Shown here piece by piece: positions 51,515 through 63,557 of a DNA stretch of 64,000 bases. Each line of letters begins with the position of its first letter. Position 1 is the first letter of the stretch. Location: contig OZ024907.1 of the NCBI GenBank assembly GCA_964017125.1, positions 23,495,250-23,559,249 of the forward strand. Direction: 5' to 3'. The notes under the pieces were generated by a model. The model saw only the letters and a program-made list of their open reading frames with translations. It did not search any database and had not been told where the DNA came from. The stretch is from Flabesymbios commensalis (lineage: Eukaryota > Annelida > Polychaeta > Terebellida > Flabelligeridae). A program made the position numbers and the translations under genes.

Positions 51515-54500
51515 GATACCTGTGAGACGTTAAGCTACTAAACAAACTATTAAACGGACACATACTGTCCCAGTGACTTAGAATAAACTTAATGGAACAT
51601 ATTCTATCAGAATATGGACGGTATAAAGTTAATTAAAAGTAAGAAATAAGCCTATAAAATACATCATTGTCCATTTCCGAGGTAGGTATCAAAACTGTAG
51701 TCGCTAAGCTACCGATACCATACATCTGTTTACTATTTCAATATATAAACATGTGTTCCTTGCTCAGCTTTAGACGATATGATTTAAAAAATTGACTTTA
51801 TTTTCCATCGATATTGTGGAGTATATCTTTTTGGAAAAAATTGTCAATTTTTCTCCAATTAGCGTGTTTTCAAAACCCCGTGATAGTATTTCCCTCTGTT
51901 AGTTTCGGTGAAGATGGGCGTGTAGGCCTAAGCTTGTTATTACAGCTCAGCGTGCACTGCTAACAGTAACATGACTAACAAACTGACCAAAAGGCTCCAA
52001 TTGAGATACAAGGTCTCACCACACAAATTCATTCGCGCATATCATTATAAAGTTTAAGAATAAGAAAGTTAGTCTCTTTTTAAAAAATACGGCTCTTTGC
52101 AGCAGCCTCGGTGGCAAATATTACAGATATATCATTTTGCTACCAATTTAAATCGATTCTGTGATGATTTGGTGTAGCAAAAGCATCGAAATGAGGAAAG
52201 ATAGATCCAACAGGAAGTCCTTGCGCTGGCTGTAACAAGGCTCTTCTAAAAAACAAGGTCAATTATTTTTCAGGTCGATCAGAGGAGAGTGGGGCAAGAG
52301 GTTATTATGGGCTCAAATAAAAAAAATTATGTCAGTTAAACATGCCTTTTTTATTGTTTAGATTGAAAGAGAACAGACCGATGGTTAAAATGATATATAG
52401 TTTTATTGATATTTCTCCACTTAAAGAGTGCTGGGAGGCCTGAGTGTATGGGTCATATTACATGTAAGTCTATGGGACGGGTATTTGGTGTGGTGAGACG
52501 TTAAGGCCATAGTTCCAGAAAACACATTTTCGCGCCTGTGGGATGTTTTACTGCCACTAGACCATTTATTTTGCTCATTTATTATCACCAGGCGGCCAAT
52601 TCAACGAAAAAATATAATATAGACATGTTTTCTAGCGAATTTAATGAAACTAATCTGATAATGTTCAATTATGGGCCATATACCAAGCATTCTTCCATAT
52701 AGCACTGAAATAGTTGTAAGTTCAACTTGGTTCTTCCACTTCCCCGCATTGATTTTTTTGTCCTTTGGTATTTATACCTCTTTTGTTTGTGTGTATAATG
52801 TTCGTACATCACTATTCTGAAGAAATAAAATCATTCATTGCCTAATTTCAAGACGATTTCCTGAAAAAATAGACAATTCCATACAGATGCTTTATGAAAA
52901 CGGAAAACTATGTTGTAATATAGAAAAACAGGTCATTTCTCGAGATCTAGTAAAAAACAGGGGAATTTCATTTTGCCTTTGTGCGCCTTCTGCTTATCGG
53001 AATTGGACAAGGTTTTCTTTTTCGATTTCAGAATAGAATGTGTTTTTTAGATCACTTGTAAAAAAACATTCCATAAATATGTTTCTTTCCCTTAAGGTCT
53101 CACCACACAAATTCATTCGCGCATATCATTATAAAGTTTAAGAATAAGAAAGTTAGTCTCTTTTTAAAAAATACGGCTCTTTGCAGCAGCCTCGGTGGCA
53201 AATATTACAGATATATCATTTTGCTACCAATTTAAATCGATTCTGTGATGATTTGGTGTAGCAAAAGCATCGAAATGAGGAAAGATAGATCCAACAGGAA
53301 GTCCTTGCGCTGGCTGTAACAAGGCTCTTCTAAAAAACAAGGTCAATTATTTTTCAGGTCGATCAGAGGAGAGTGGGGCAAGAGGTTATTATGGGCTCAA
53401 ATAAAAAAAATTATGTCAGTTAAACATGCCTTTTTTATTGTTTAGATTGAAAGAGAACAGACCGATGGTTAAAATGATATATAGTTTTATTGATATTTCT
53501 CCACTTAAAGAGTGCTGGGAGGCCTGAGTGTATGGGTCATATTACATGTAAGTCTATGGGACGGGTATTTGGTGTGGTGAGACGTTAAGGCCATAGTTCC
53601 AGAAAACACATTTTCGCGCCTGTGGGATGTTTTACTGCCACTAGACCATTTATTTTGCTCATTTATTATCACCAGGCGGCCAATTCAACGAAAAAATATA
53701 ATATAGACATGTTTTCTAGCGAATTTAATGAAACTAATCTGATAATGTTCAATTATGGGCCATATACCAAGCATTCTTCCATATAGCACTGAAATAGTTG
53801 TAAGTTCAACTTGGTTCTTCCACTTCCCCGCATTGATTTTTTTGTCCTTTGGTATTTATACCTCTTTTGTTTGTGTGTATAATGTTCGTACATCACTATT
53901 CTGAAGAAATAAAATCATTCATTGCCTAATTTCAAGACGATTTCCTGAAAAAATAGACAATTCCATACAGATGCTTTATGAAAACGGAAAACTATGTTGT
54001 AATATAGAAAAACAGGTCATTTCTCGAGATCTAGTAAAAAACAGGGGAATTTCATTTTGCCTTTGTGCGCCTTCTGCTTATCGGAATTGGACAAGGTTTT
54101 CTTTTTCGATTTCAGAATAGAATGTGTTTTTTAGATCACTTGTAAAAAAACATTCCATAAATATGTTTCTTTCCCTTAAGGTCTCACCACACAAATTCAT
54201 TCGCGCATATCATTATAAAGTTTAAGAATAAGACAGTTAGTCTCTTTTTAAAAAATACGGCTCTTTGCAGCAGCCTCGGTGGCAAATATTACAGATATAT
54301 CATTTTGCTACCAATTTAAATCGATTCTGTGATGATTTGGTGTAGCAAAAGCATCGAAATGAGGAAAGATAGATCCAACAGGAAGTCCTTGCGCTGGCTG
54401 TAACAAGGCTCTTCTAAAAAACAAGGTCAATTATTTTTCAGGTCGATCAGAGGAGAGTGGGGCAAGAGGTTATTATGGGCTCAAATAAAAAAAATTATGT

Positions 54501-57500
54501 CAGTTAAACATGCCTTTTTTATTGTTTAGATTGAAAGAGAACAGACCGATGGTTAAAATGATATATAGTTTTATTGATATTTCTCCACTTAAAGAGAGCT
54601 GGGAGGCCTGAGTGTATGGGTCATATTACATGTAAGTCTATGGGACGGGTATTTGGTGTGGTGAGACGTTAAGGCCATAGTTCCAGAAAACACATTTTCG
54701 CGCCTGTGGGATGTTTTACTGCCACTAGACCATTTATTTTGCTCATTTATTATCACCAGGCGGCCAATTCAACGAAAAAATATAATATAGACATGTTTTC
54801 TAGCGAATTTAATGAAACTAATCTGATAATGTTCAATTATGGGCCATATACCAAGCATTCTTCCATATAGCACTGAAATAGTTGTAAGTTCAACTTGGTT
54901 CTTCCACTTCCCCGCATTGATTTTTTTGTCCTTTGGTATTTATACCTCTTTTGTTTGTGTGTATAATGTTCGTACATCACTATTCTGAAGAAATAAAATC
55001 ATTCATTGCCTAATTTCAAGACGATTTCCTGAAAAAATAGACAATTCCATACAGATGCTTTATGAAAACGGAAAACTATGTTGTAATATAGAAAAACAGG
55101 TCATTTCTCGAGATCTAGTAAAAAACAGGGGAATTTCATTTTGCCTTTGTGCGCCTTCTGCTTATCGGAATTGGACAAGGTTTTCTTTTTCGATTTCAGA
55201 ATAGAATGTGTTTTTTAGATCACTTGTAAAAAAACATTCCATAAATATGTTTCTTTCCCTTAAGGTCTCACCACACAAATTCATTCGCGCATATCATTAT
55301 AAAGTTTAAGAATAAGACAGTTAGTCTCTTTTTAAAAAATACGGCTCTTTGCAGCAGCCTCGGTGGCAAATATTACAGATATATCATTTTGCTACCAATT
55401 TAAATCGATTCTGTGATGATTTGGTGTAGCAAAAGCATCGAAATGAGGAAAGATAGATCCAACAGGAAGTCCTTGCGCTGGCTGTAACAAGGCTCTTCTA
55501 AAAAACAAGGTCAATTATTTTTCAGGTCGATCAGAGGAGAGTGGGGCAAGAGGTTATTATGGGCTCAAATAAAAAAATTTATGTCAGTTAAACATGCCTT
55601 TTTTATTGTTTAGATTGAAAGAGAACAGACCGATGGTTAAAATGATATATAGTTTTATTGATATTTCTCCACTTAAAGAGTGCTGGGAGGCCTGAGTGTA
55701 TGGGTCATATTACATGTAAGTCTATGGGACGGGTATTTGGTGTGGTGAGACGTTAAGGCCATAGTTCCAGAAAACACATTTTCGCGCCTGTGGGATGTTT
55801 TACTGCCACTAGACCATTTATTTTGCTCATTTATTATCACCAGGCGGCCAATTCAACGAAAAAATATAATATAGACATGTTTTCTAGCGAATTTAATGAA
55901 ACTAATCTGATAATGTTCAATTATGGGCCATATACCAAGCATTCTTCCATATAGCACTGAAATAGTTGTAAGTTCAACTTGGTTCTTCCACTTCCCCGCA
56001 TTGATTTTTTTGTCCTTTGGTATTTATACCTCTTTTGTTTGTGTGTATAATGTTCGTACATCACTATTCTGAAGAAATAAAATCATTCATTGCCTAATTT
56101 CAAGACGATTTCCTGAAAAAATAGACAATTCCATACAGATGCTTTATGAAAACGGAAAACTATGTTGTAATATAGAAAAACAGGTCATTTCTCGAGATCT
56201 AGTAAAAAACAGGGGAATTTCATTTTGCCTTTGTGCGCCTTCTGCTTATCGGAATTGGACAAGGTTTTCTTTTTCGATTTCAGAATAGAATGTGTTTTTT
56301 AGATCACTTGTAAAAAAACATTCCATAAATATGTTTCTTTCCCTTAAGGTCTCACCACACAAATTCATTCGCGCATATCATTATAAAGTTTAAGAATAAG
56401 AAAGTTAGTCTCTTTTTAAAAAATACGGCTCTTTGCAGCAGCCTCGGTGGCAAATATTACAGATATATCATTTTGCTACCAATTTAAATCGATTCTGTGA
56501 TGATTTGGTGTAGCAAAAGCATCGAAATGAGGAAAGATAGATCCAACAGGAAGTCCTTGCGCTGGCTGTAACAAGGCTCTTCTAAAAAACAAGGTCAATT
56601 ATTTTTCAGGTCGATCAGAGGAGAGTGGGGCAAGAGGTTATTATGGGCTCAAATAAAAAATTTTATGTCAGTTAAACATGCCTTTTTTATTGTTTAGATT
56701 GAAAGAGAACAGACCGATGGTTAAAATGATATATAGTTTTATTGATATTTCTCCACTTAAAGAGTGCTGGGAGGCCTGAGTGTATGGGTCATATTACATG
56801 TAAGTCTATGGGACGGGTATTTGGTGTGGTGAGACGACAATTCAAAACATTTAGAGAAAATAAAAGTCGTCGAAATTTAAATTATCCTCATTCAACTTAA
56901 AGTTTTGTTTATTAAAGTTATTGTTTTCACTTTGAAGCTCGTTTAACTTATATTTCTTCTTTTCAATTTTATCAATCTTGCCGCTATTCTCACCTCAACC
57001 AGGTGAATGAAAATATGTGGGTTTTTTTATAAAATTCGCATAATACCTTTAAAAATCCCGAAGCCTCGTTATTGGGACGAATTAAGCCATTTTGTATTCA
57101 ATGGATTTAATTCAAAATAGGCCACGTTGTGAATAAAAACGACGAGGAAACTTAAAGGTAAATATCAATTTCTTTCGTATGACGTATATCATTTACGCCG
57201 ATCAGTCCTAGGCCTATAGATGCATTGTGTTTAAAATTAAATCAAAAATATGATTCAAATACGTAACATTAAAAATAATGTGTATTGTTTTTTTTACGTA
57301 GAAAGACGTAATTAAGACGGCAATTCAATTCAGTGTATATACGAGATACTATTGATAATAATTTGATAGACCTATGACATGAGAATCTATACATGTATAC
57401 AGATACGTACAACAAATTAGTTATCATATATCTGGTCTATAAACAGCAAATGTACAACTAGAGGGAAACTATCAACATGCCACATTGAAGCCTTTGCACC

Positions 57501-57650
57501 TACATGTAGTTGCCACCCAAAGGTATTAACGCGTTTCTATTTCAACCAGGCCCACAATCATGATAAGCGAAATTTCAACACAAATATTCTGTAGTTAGCT
57601 ACACGTCAATGCTTTAATACACCACGAACAACAATTATTACTATTTAGAC
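51515..57650 (+). repeat. Dispersed repeat, copy 2, interrupted by the 1084-bp array
   Basis: 51515-52011 and 56837-57650 together match the minus strand of 26500-27780 in one colinear block. The interruption is exactly the array at 52012-56836. Copies are clearly diverged with many small indels, so the repeat is old compared with the array. Confidence 0.8.
52012..56836. mobile_element. Array of 1084-bp units bounded by inverted MITE ends; composite TIR element
   Basis: GGTCTCACCACAC starts recur at 52012, 53096, 54180, 55264 and 56348, exactly 1084 apart. Structure is A-B-A-B-A-B-A-B-A. A is 489 bp and runs from GGTCTCACCACACAAATTC to ATTTGGTGTGGTGAGACG. B is 595 bp and begins TTAAGGCC and ends CCCTTAA. 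The array begins with a complete A and ends with a complete A (56348-56836). ACAA flanks both sides (52008-52011, 56837-56840), and the related copy near 27255 has a single ACAA and no array. Units are nearly identical. No coding frame. Confidence 0.88.
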
Positions 57651-57659
57651 AATACTAGG

Positions 57660-58425
57660 GAGGGCTGAATTATTTAAATTATTACAGTATCAACTAGGGA
57701 GGGATGATATGCGGGACAATACAACTTATGATAACATCTATAATTATTGCCCTCCATCTTTCAATAAAAACGGATTACGTCACCTCAGAGACATCTTTAT
57801 GTACTGCTGTAAACGTATATGTAATCCGCTTGGGGTATTACACCTCAATATAATTTTACAACTATATATAAAAACGGATGAAGTCCTCCTCCAATTAAAA
57901 ACGGATTAAATCATGAAGGAGGGGTTGTGTGCACCGTGAATGGTAGATCAATCACAAGCCAATGCGCACACCAACAAGTTATGGGGTGGGACGGTTGAGG
58001 CGAGCTCAAAATCTCACCAGGTCAGTTGCAGTGGTGTCCTCCATTTTGCGGTGATAATCATGCTGGTATTGTGTTGGTTGTATTTCGGTTCTCTCTGTGT
58101 GCTGGTTCTGTGTTGGTTGCCTGCACACAACCAGCACAACCCTACAAATAAATGTTTTCCCCTGCTTTATGCCGAGATAAAATTATCTCTATAATAATTA
58201 TTTTCTATTTTCACTTTCGTTTGGTTGTATGGCAATGCAGACACACAAATTACAGGCAACAACACAGTTTTGTCATGTTTCGTGTTTGTTTTGTGTTGGT
58301 TTTGTGCTGCATCTCCCATCATTATTCTCAAGTAAAAGTATACCTATATTTTCTATACTAGTGTGGAAAAGGGGGGGGGGGCAATGGGAGGGTATATGCA
58401 ATGAACCGTGAACAAAAAAAAACAA
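57660..58425 (-). repeat. Inverted, diverged copy of the 1.52-kb repeat
   Basis: On the minus strand matches about 445-1160: TGCAATGAACCGTGAAC complement, CCAGCACA/ACCAACACA words, CAAATCAATCGAAAGC-like and GTTTACA-CGG blocks in the same order. Contains a G run (58369-58380). Open frames here are not shared with the tandem copies. Confidence 0.8.
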
Positions 58426-58812
58426 AAAGAAAACATGTTGGAGGTCTAGTCCCTACCTTACTACTATTCCTCCATCATAAATCAAACAGAAAATGAAGTA
58501 AATACAATATTTATTGAAAGAGAAAATATTAATATGGCGCCTTTGTAGACTGGTATTGTCCAATAATATAATGGCATATGTGAGCCGACCGTCGCTTTCA
58601 AAACCTCAAACATGGTTAACCAAGATATCAAAATCGGCCACATTCTTTAGAATTTAGTCCTTCTCTAGAAGTCTATGTGTGTCGACGTCTTCTTGGTCCA
58701 GAAGGTAGCGATTTTGTGACGAGAGTTGACCATTAAATTATTTAAAATCTGTATTTATTTTAGTATGCAAACAGTAAAATTGAACCTTAATTGTATGATT
58801 ATAAACATATAA
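58426..58812. other. Presumed 3' flank of the paralogue; nothing recognised
   Basis: Lies just downstream of the stop codon of the paralogous exon (minus strand), so it may hold its 3' UTR. No clear polyadenylation signal could be fixed. Confidence 0.4.
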
Positions 58813-58952
58813 TCATTCAATGTTCAGATTTCTGAAGGACGCCTGTGGTTCATCGTTCGGAATAGCGCGACGGTCAATCTGGAACTCTGATGAGGTTTCT
58901 CTCATCACTCTATCCCGCACAGACGGACTTGTAAATTCCTTCAACATGGATT
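58813..58952 (-). CDS. Last exon of a second CRAL-TRIO paralogue
   Basis: Acceptor TGTTACAG|AATCC, then 45 codons and stop TGA (58813-58815). Encodes ESMLKEFTSPSVRDRVMRET, SSEFQIDRRAIPNDEPQASF and RNLNIE (first E is split). It has the same length (140 bases) and entry phase as exon 7 of the intact gene (10407-10268), and IPNDEPQASFR is identical. The frame is open and both splice site and stop are kept, so this copy is probably functional. Its other exons would lie at higher coordinates; none was found up to 64000, so intron 6 must exceed 5 kb or run out of the window. Confidence 0.85.
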
Positions 58953-59123
58953 CTGTAACAGCAAACACAAATAACAATAGTTTTATACCACTTGTCGTCA
59001 AATCTCATAATTTAAAACTTATATGAACGATACTGACTGTTTCTGGGGCATACCGATGCAAGTCAAGTGAAACTGATCACAGGACGTTTTATTCCTTTTT
59101 CACATTTCCATTCATACGTCGTG

Positions 59124-59319
59124 CAAAATGAATCGGGCTTTAGACCACTTTTGTGCACATAAAGGCTACATTGGGCCAGGAGAACCTCCCGAGGATGGTG
59201 AGATGAGTGAGATGACACTGGAGTGGATAAGGAAAAAATATTTTTGTTTCTTTCAAACCGCCGAGACCGAGAACCGAACCCCGAACTTTAGCGTAAAGGC
59301 AGCGGTGCTAACTACTACC
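59124..59319 (-). mobile_element. SINE (tRNA-Glu-like head), split by a TIR element
   Basis: Minus-strand match to the SINE at 6349-6660: GTTAGCACCGCTGCCTTTAC, TTCGGGGTTCGGTT, TTTGAAAGAAACAAAAAT, CTCACCATCCTCGGGAGG, GCCCGATTCAT. It lacks the second tRNA-like segment. The first bases of its head (CCCCCGCCC on the plus strand, 60414-60423) are displaced to the far side of the element at 59323-60408. Confidence 0.85.
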
Positions 59320-59322
59320 CTA

Positions 59323-60408
59323 TAGCCCGAGAGCTCATAGGGTTTTATTTACCTTTTTGAGGCCAAAAGGTCTGAACATTGTTTCTATTGTAAAATTTTA
59401 TGCTGAATTCAAAAATGATTAATCGGAGTTGAAGTGGGTTACTCTCCCCCCCCAAAAAAAAAATATCTAAATGTCGATATATCAGAAATATGTATTTTTA
59501 TCTAATACGTCTATTTACGTTCTCTTATGTAGGTAGGCCTTTATATATATACCACTTTGATCTTATATGATCACAATGATTTGGAAAAGATTTTATATAC
59601 GTGGATTGTCAAATTCAGTTATTTTTTTACAACAGAAACAATCTCCAAAAATTTCACCGAACAAAAAGTAAATAAAGCTATATGAGAAAACAATTTGTGT
59701 GGTGAGACCTTAATAGCCAAATAAGTGGCGTCCATTTTGTAATCTGAAATGGAGGACTGGAGTAAAAATATTTTTATATATAATCGAGCAAAATTAATCA
59801 ATAAAAACATGTTTAGTACTAAAATAAAGGTGAAACATAAATGTATTAAAGCTTTGAAAATAGTGTAAATCTAATTTCGGATAAATCAACATTCCAATAT
59901 GTTTTTTACATGTTCTTTCCTCACTCTGAACTTTAAACACGGGAAAAGTTTGTAATCGATTTTGGGAAATGTTTTTTTACAAATCGCCATAAATTCTAGA
60001 ATAGAAACAATAATCAAATCTTATGTCGGGAGAAATGGTAAGGTATTAATGAGGAAAACTAAGATTCTTTATTAGGTGCGAGATTTAATTTGTGCGATGA
60101 GACCTTAATAACTGACAATTTGGCAGTCATTTTGATTTTGTAACTGACGGAATTATACTGTATTTTGCATAAAAAACACTTTTAATCGATAACTACGTGT
60201 AATTTGCTGAAATGAAGTTCACAAATAAATAGCTGTTTAAAAATAAAAAAATGTATATATCCGATATATCGACATTTATGAAAAAAATTCCGTCGGGATA
60301 TTTTTAAGAAATGCATTTTCAAATTCAGCATAACATTCTACAATAGAAACAATGTTCAGACCTTTTGGCCTCAAAAAGGTTAATAGAACCCTATGAGCTC
60401 TCGGGCTA
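59323..60408. mobile_element. 1086-bp TIR element, CTA target duplication, inside the SINE head
   Basis: TAGCCCGAGAGCTCATAGGG at the left and its perfect inverse at the right; the inverted similarity continues for about 110 bp and weakly to about 190 (TAAATGTCGATATATC on both arms). CTA at 59320-59322 and 60409-60411; the uninterrupted SINE reads CCCTAGGG here. The interior holds a loose duplication of about 390 bp whose two copies both contain TTTGTG(T/C)G(G/A)TGAGACCTTAATA (59694 and 60089), the same terminal word as in the 52012-56836 array. No transposase. Confidence 0.88.
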
Positions 60409-60411
60409 CTA

Positions 60412-60425
60412 GGGCCCCCGCCCAT
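60412..60425 (-). mobile_element. Displaced 5' tip of the SINE
   Basis: GGGCCCCCGCCC continues the SINE head (complement of GGGCGGGGGCCC at 6349-6360) after the TIR element, ending the SINE at its 5' border. Confidence 0.75.
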
Positions 60426-61387
60426 CTGTGACCCTCAGTCTAAACTATATCTCAGAGTGGTTAACACATTCAGGCATATGTGTAGGGGCCTAAGCTTGGT
60501 AAACGATGCCGCCACTATGCCAAGCCTACCCTCCTCCTAGTCAACCATCCATCAAACGCTATCGTGCCAACATGGTGCAAATCGTTATTAGACGCGTCTG
60601 CAAGAATTTGCTCTATGGTAAGCAGACATGAGGATTGCCGAGGAATTGGATAGGCCAGGGGGGGTTATGGTCGCAACAAAATGAACAAAATGATTTTTTT
60701 TTAAATAATGTATCTGTCATGTCACCGTAAGAATAGGTATAGCTACACTTTATATGTGCATATCACAGCGATGCGGCTAAACCTAACTTTACATTTTATT
60801 TTTTTTATTTTTAAATTTACAAAAAGTTAAAAACAAAGTACAATAGAATTATTACAATAATTTAAATATGTTCAAGCCTGTTCAATGAAGCAGAAAATCA
60901 TGTACCTTTATTAATAGTGCCAACGGGTTGTGTGAGGCATATATATAATAGGCCTATATAGAATTGCCACTGGGCTTCTTGTCAGTGTTATTATCCCTGG
61001 TGGCAAGTATGGTGGCTACCCTGTATCTAATACATCCGTATTAGTATATGCCCTTATGTATTTTCGTGCAAAATGTTTGTTAAAAGTGATTTTTTTGTTT
61101 ATTCCTATTTGGAACATTGTAGTGATGAGAAAAAAGAGGGCTTGCATTTTTTCTAACTCTTCAAAACTGACTGAATCCAAGATGGCTGCATGTTTCCAAG
61201 ATATTATCTATTTCACCATAACTTTTGAAATAATGAACACAAAAACATGTATAATATATCGATTTGTATAGTTTTTAAGGCGACAAGACTGATAACACCA
61301 TTATATTTTAGAAATAAACAGTTTAAACTAGATTTTTCTCGATTTTAACAAAAAAAAATATGAAAACATTCATAATATATCTGCTAC

Positions 61388-61495
61388 GTGTCCTAGAGGT
61401 TGTGTGCTAGGCCTTGAACGAAATTTAGGATACTGTGTGGAGGGCAGTGCAATCTGATACATCTCACCATGCCCAGGACGTTATTCCCCGATAGG
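61388..61495 (+). mobile_element. Diverged SINE remnant
   Basis: CGTGTCCTAGAGGTTGTGTG, CTAGGCC, GAACGAAATTTAGGATACTG, TGTGGAGGGCAGTG and ATCTCACCATGCCCAGGA follow the order of the second tRNA-like monomer and body of the SINE at 6349-6660 (CGTGACCGAGAGGTAGCGTG ... CTCACCATCCTCAGGA). A further tail-like piece (CCAGTTTAGTCATAATTTAT then ATGTGCACAAAG) lies at 61960-61995. Confidence 0.5.
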
Positions 61496-63557
61496 GGGTG
61501 AGGCACTAGGTGACAATTTGGGTTGTGTGTGCAGACAGGATAGTCAAACCCTCAGTCTAGAATATACATTTGTGGCAAAAAATGGACCTTTATATATACA
61601 AATTTTGTCGAAAATAACTAGGCCCTATACAGTTTCGGGCGAAAACATATTATTTAATAGGCATACACAGATTTGGACGATAACACACCATTTCTGAATA
61701 GACACAATGCTCGGGATAGCCTGAACGTTTCAACAAACAATCTGTCACTGTCTAAAAACATGAAAACCCTGCATTTTGCACAGCACAGTCATCTAGGCGT
61801 AGTGTTCGAGACACAAAGCAACCTTTTTATTGACCCTTGAATAGGCCTATGCAGTACATGGGATTTTCATACCCTTAGATGTAGCCTACAAAAACTGTCA
61901 CCTTTTAAAAATACAGAAATCGGTACAGCTCTAATACACCATGTACACGGGAAGTTACCCTGGTCCAGTTTAGTCATAATTTATATGTGCACAAAGTGTC
62001 CGAGCTCCTCAGTCTTTCGCTCACTTATTTACCCGTTTATTTTCACCCCCCCCCCCCCCTATGATATACATTATCAACAAATTTCTGAAATATGATTCAA
62101 TTAATTACCATTTTTTTAATATTACATAAACATTATCTTCAATGCAAGGAAATACCAAAGGCAGTTACTAAAATTAATTACATTCTGCCACAAAGTAAAC
62201 TTTAGTTTGTTTTAATGATAATATATAACGATAATGTAGAAGTTTAAACAGTATGTGATGCAAACGTCAATATCTTATGTTTGAACCTCCACTCGAGTCG
62301 TGGCCTCAAACATGTCGAACATGAAGTTATATCATGATATTATTAAGAATCCTGCCACAAAAAAACACGTGAAGGCTACATTTTTTTTATTCTAGCAGTC
62401 AAATTATGTAATATGACAAAACTGTTATTCTTACTACTCCTAAAACATTCAACTTGATTTACCAGTACCATATTATATGTGCATAGAATCATGCAATGAT
62501 TGTATAATAATGTTTCATGGTTATATTCTCATCTGCCTGATTCACTTACTTCATTTATCTGATGATTATAACAATACCAGTTAGAATGTTTAATATATTG
62601 CTGATTATATTATCGGAACTATCATTTCTCTGAATATATATTGAAAAAGAAGATAATTAAAAACAAAGGATGTTTAGAGTGTTTCTGAGAGTGTTTCTCC
62701 AGATCAACTCTCGTCTTTGGATTCACGTTTTGGATTCTTTGGAGTCACGTTTCACACATGTGTTGCCATTACATGTTATAACTACATCTCTATATCTGTC
62801 TTGTATTATTTGTTAGTGTAATATTGAGGTACCATTGAATAAAATGTATTGATAATAATTTTCATAAAGTTATTAACAAAATCCGTAAATACACAATATA
62901 GTTTACAATATAAATTTAGGGTAATGGCTATACACAATCATGGTCAAAGCTTTAACAGCTCTTTAAAAACTAGCGATTAGATAATAATCAATCTTTCATT
63001 TCAGATTAATTTGTCTTTCATTTCAGATTAACTCATTCAAATTGTATAATGTACCCCGTACATTTATTTATTATGAATAATATTCTGCAATAAATTAATA
63101 TGTATCGTAGTAGGGCAATAACTCTAACGCTAAGTAACTCGAGGTCAGACCAGTTAAGGTCATCTTAACTTCAAACACACTAGAATATTGAGTCATCTTA
63201 ACTTCAAACTCACAAAAATGTTAAGTACATTTTTCAGACATACGTGCCACGAGGATACATTAGGCCTGCTCCTAACTTACATTCCAGGAATTTCACAACA
63301 GCAATGTAAGATCCAGACGGTACTGCCGCCTTTTCCCCTCACATTATGAGCAATGTTAGTTTCAACTCTACCAAAAATGGAAGAGAAATATAGGCCTAGC
63401 TACAATATAGTGCAAGAGCATTAGGGTTGAACCTGGAATAAAATTGCAGAAAGCTGATTTTTTCAGGATTGATACATGGACATCTCCCCAGACGAATTCC
63501 GAAGCTGCCCCAAAAATCCCCCTTGTGCATTTTTTTTAATTCAAGATGGTCGCCACC

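Noticed and set aside
52012-56836. rDNA or other tandem gene array
   Set aside because: Units have no coding frame and no rRNA-like sequence. The structure is explained by TIR-bounded modules.
58813-59001. Extension of the 58813-58952 exon upstream to an ATG at 59001
   Set aside because: The upstream residues belong to the intron: a good acceptor lies at 58953, and the exon border matches exon 7 of the paralogue in length and phase.
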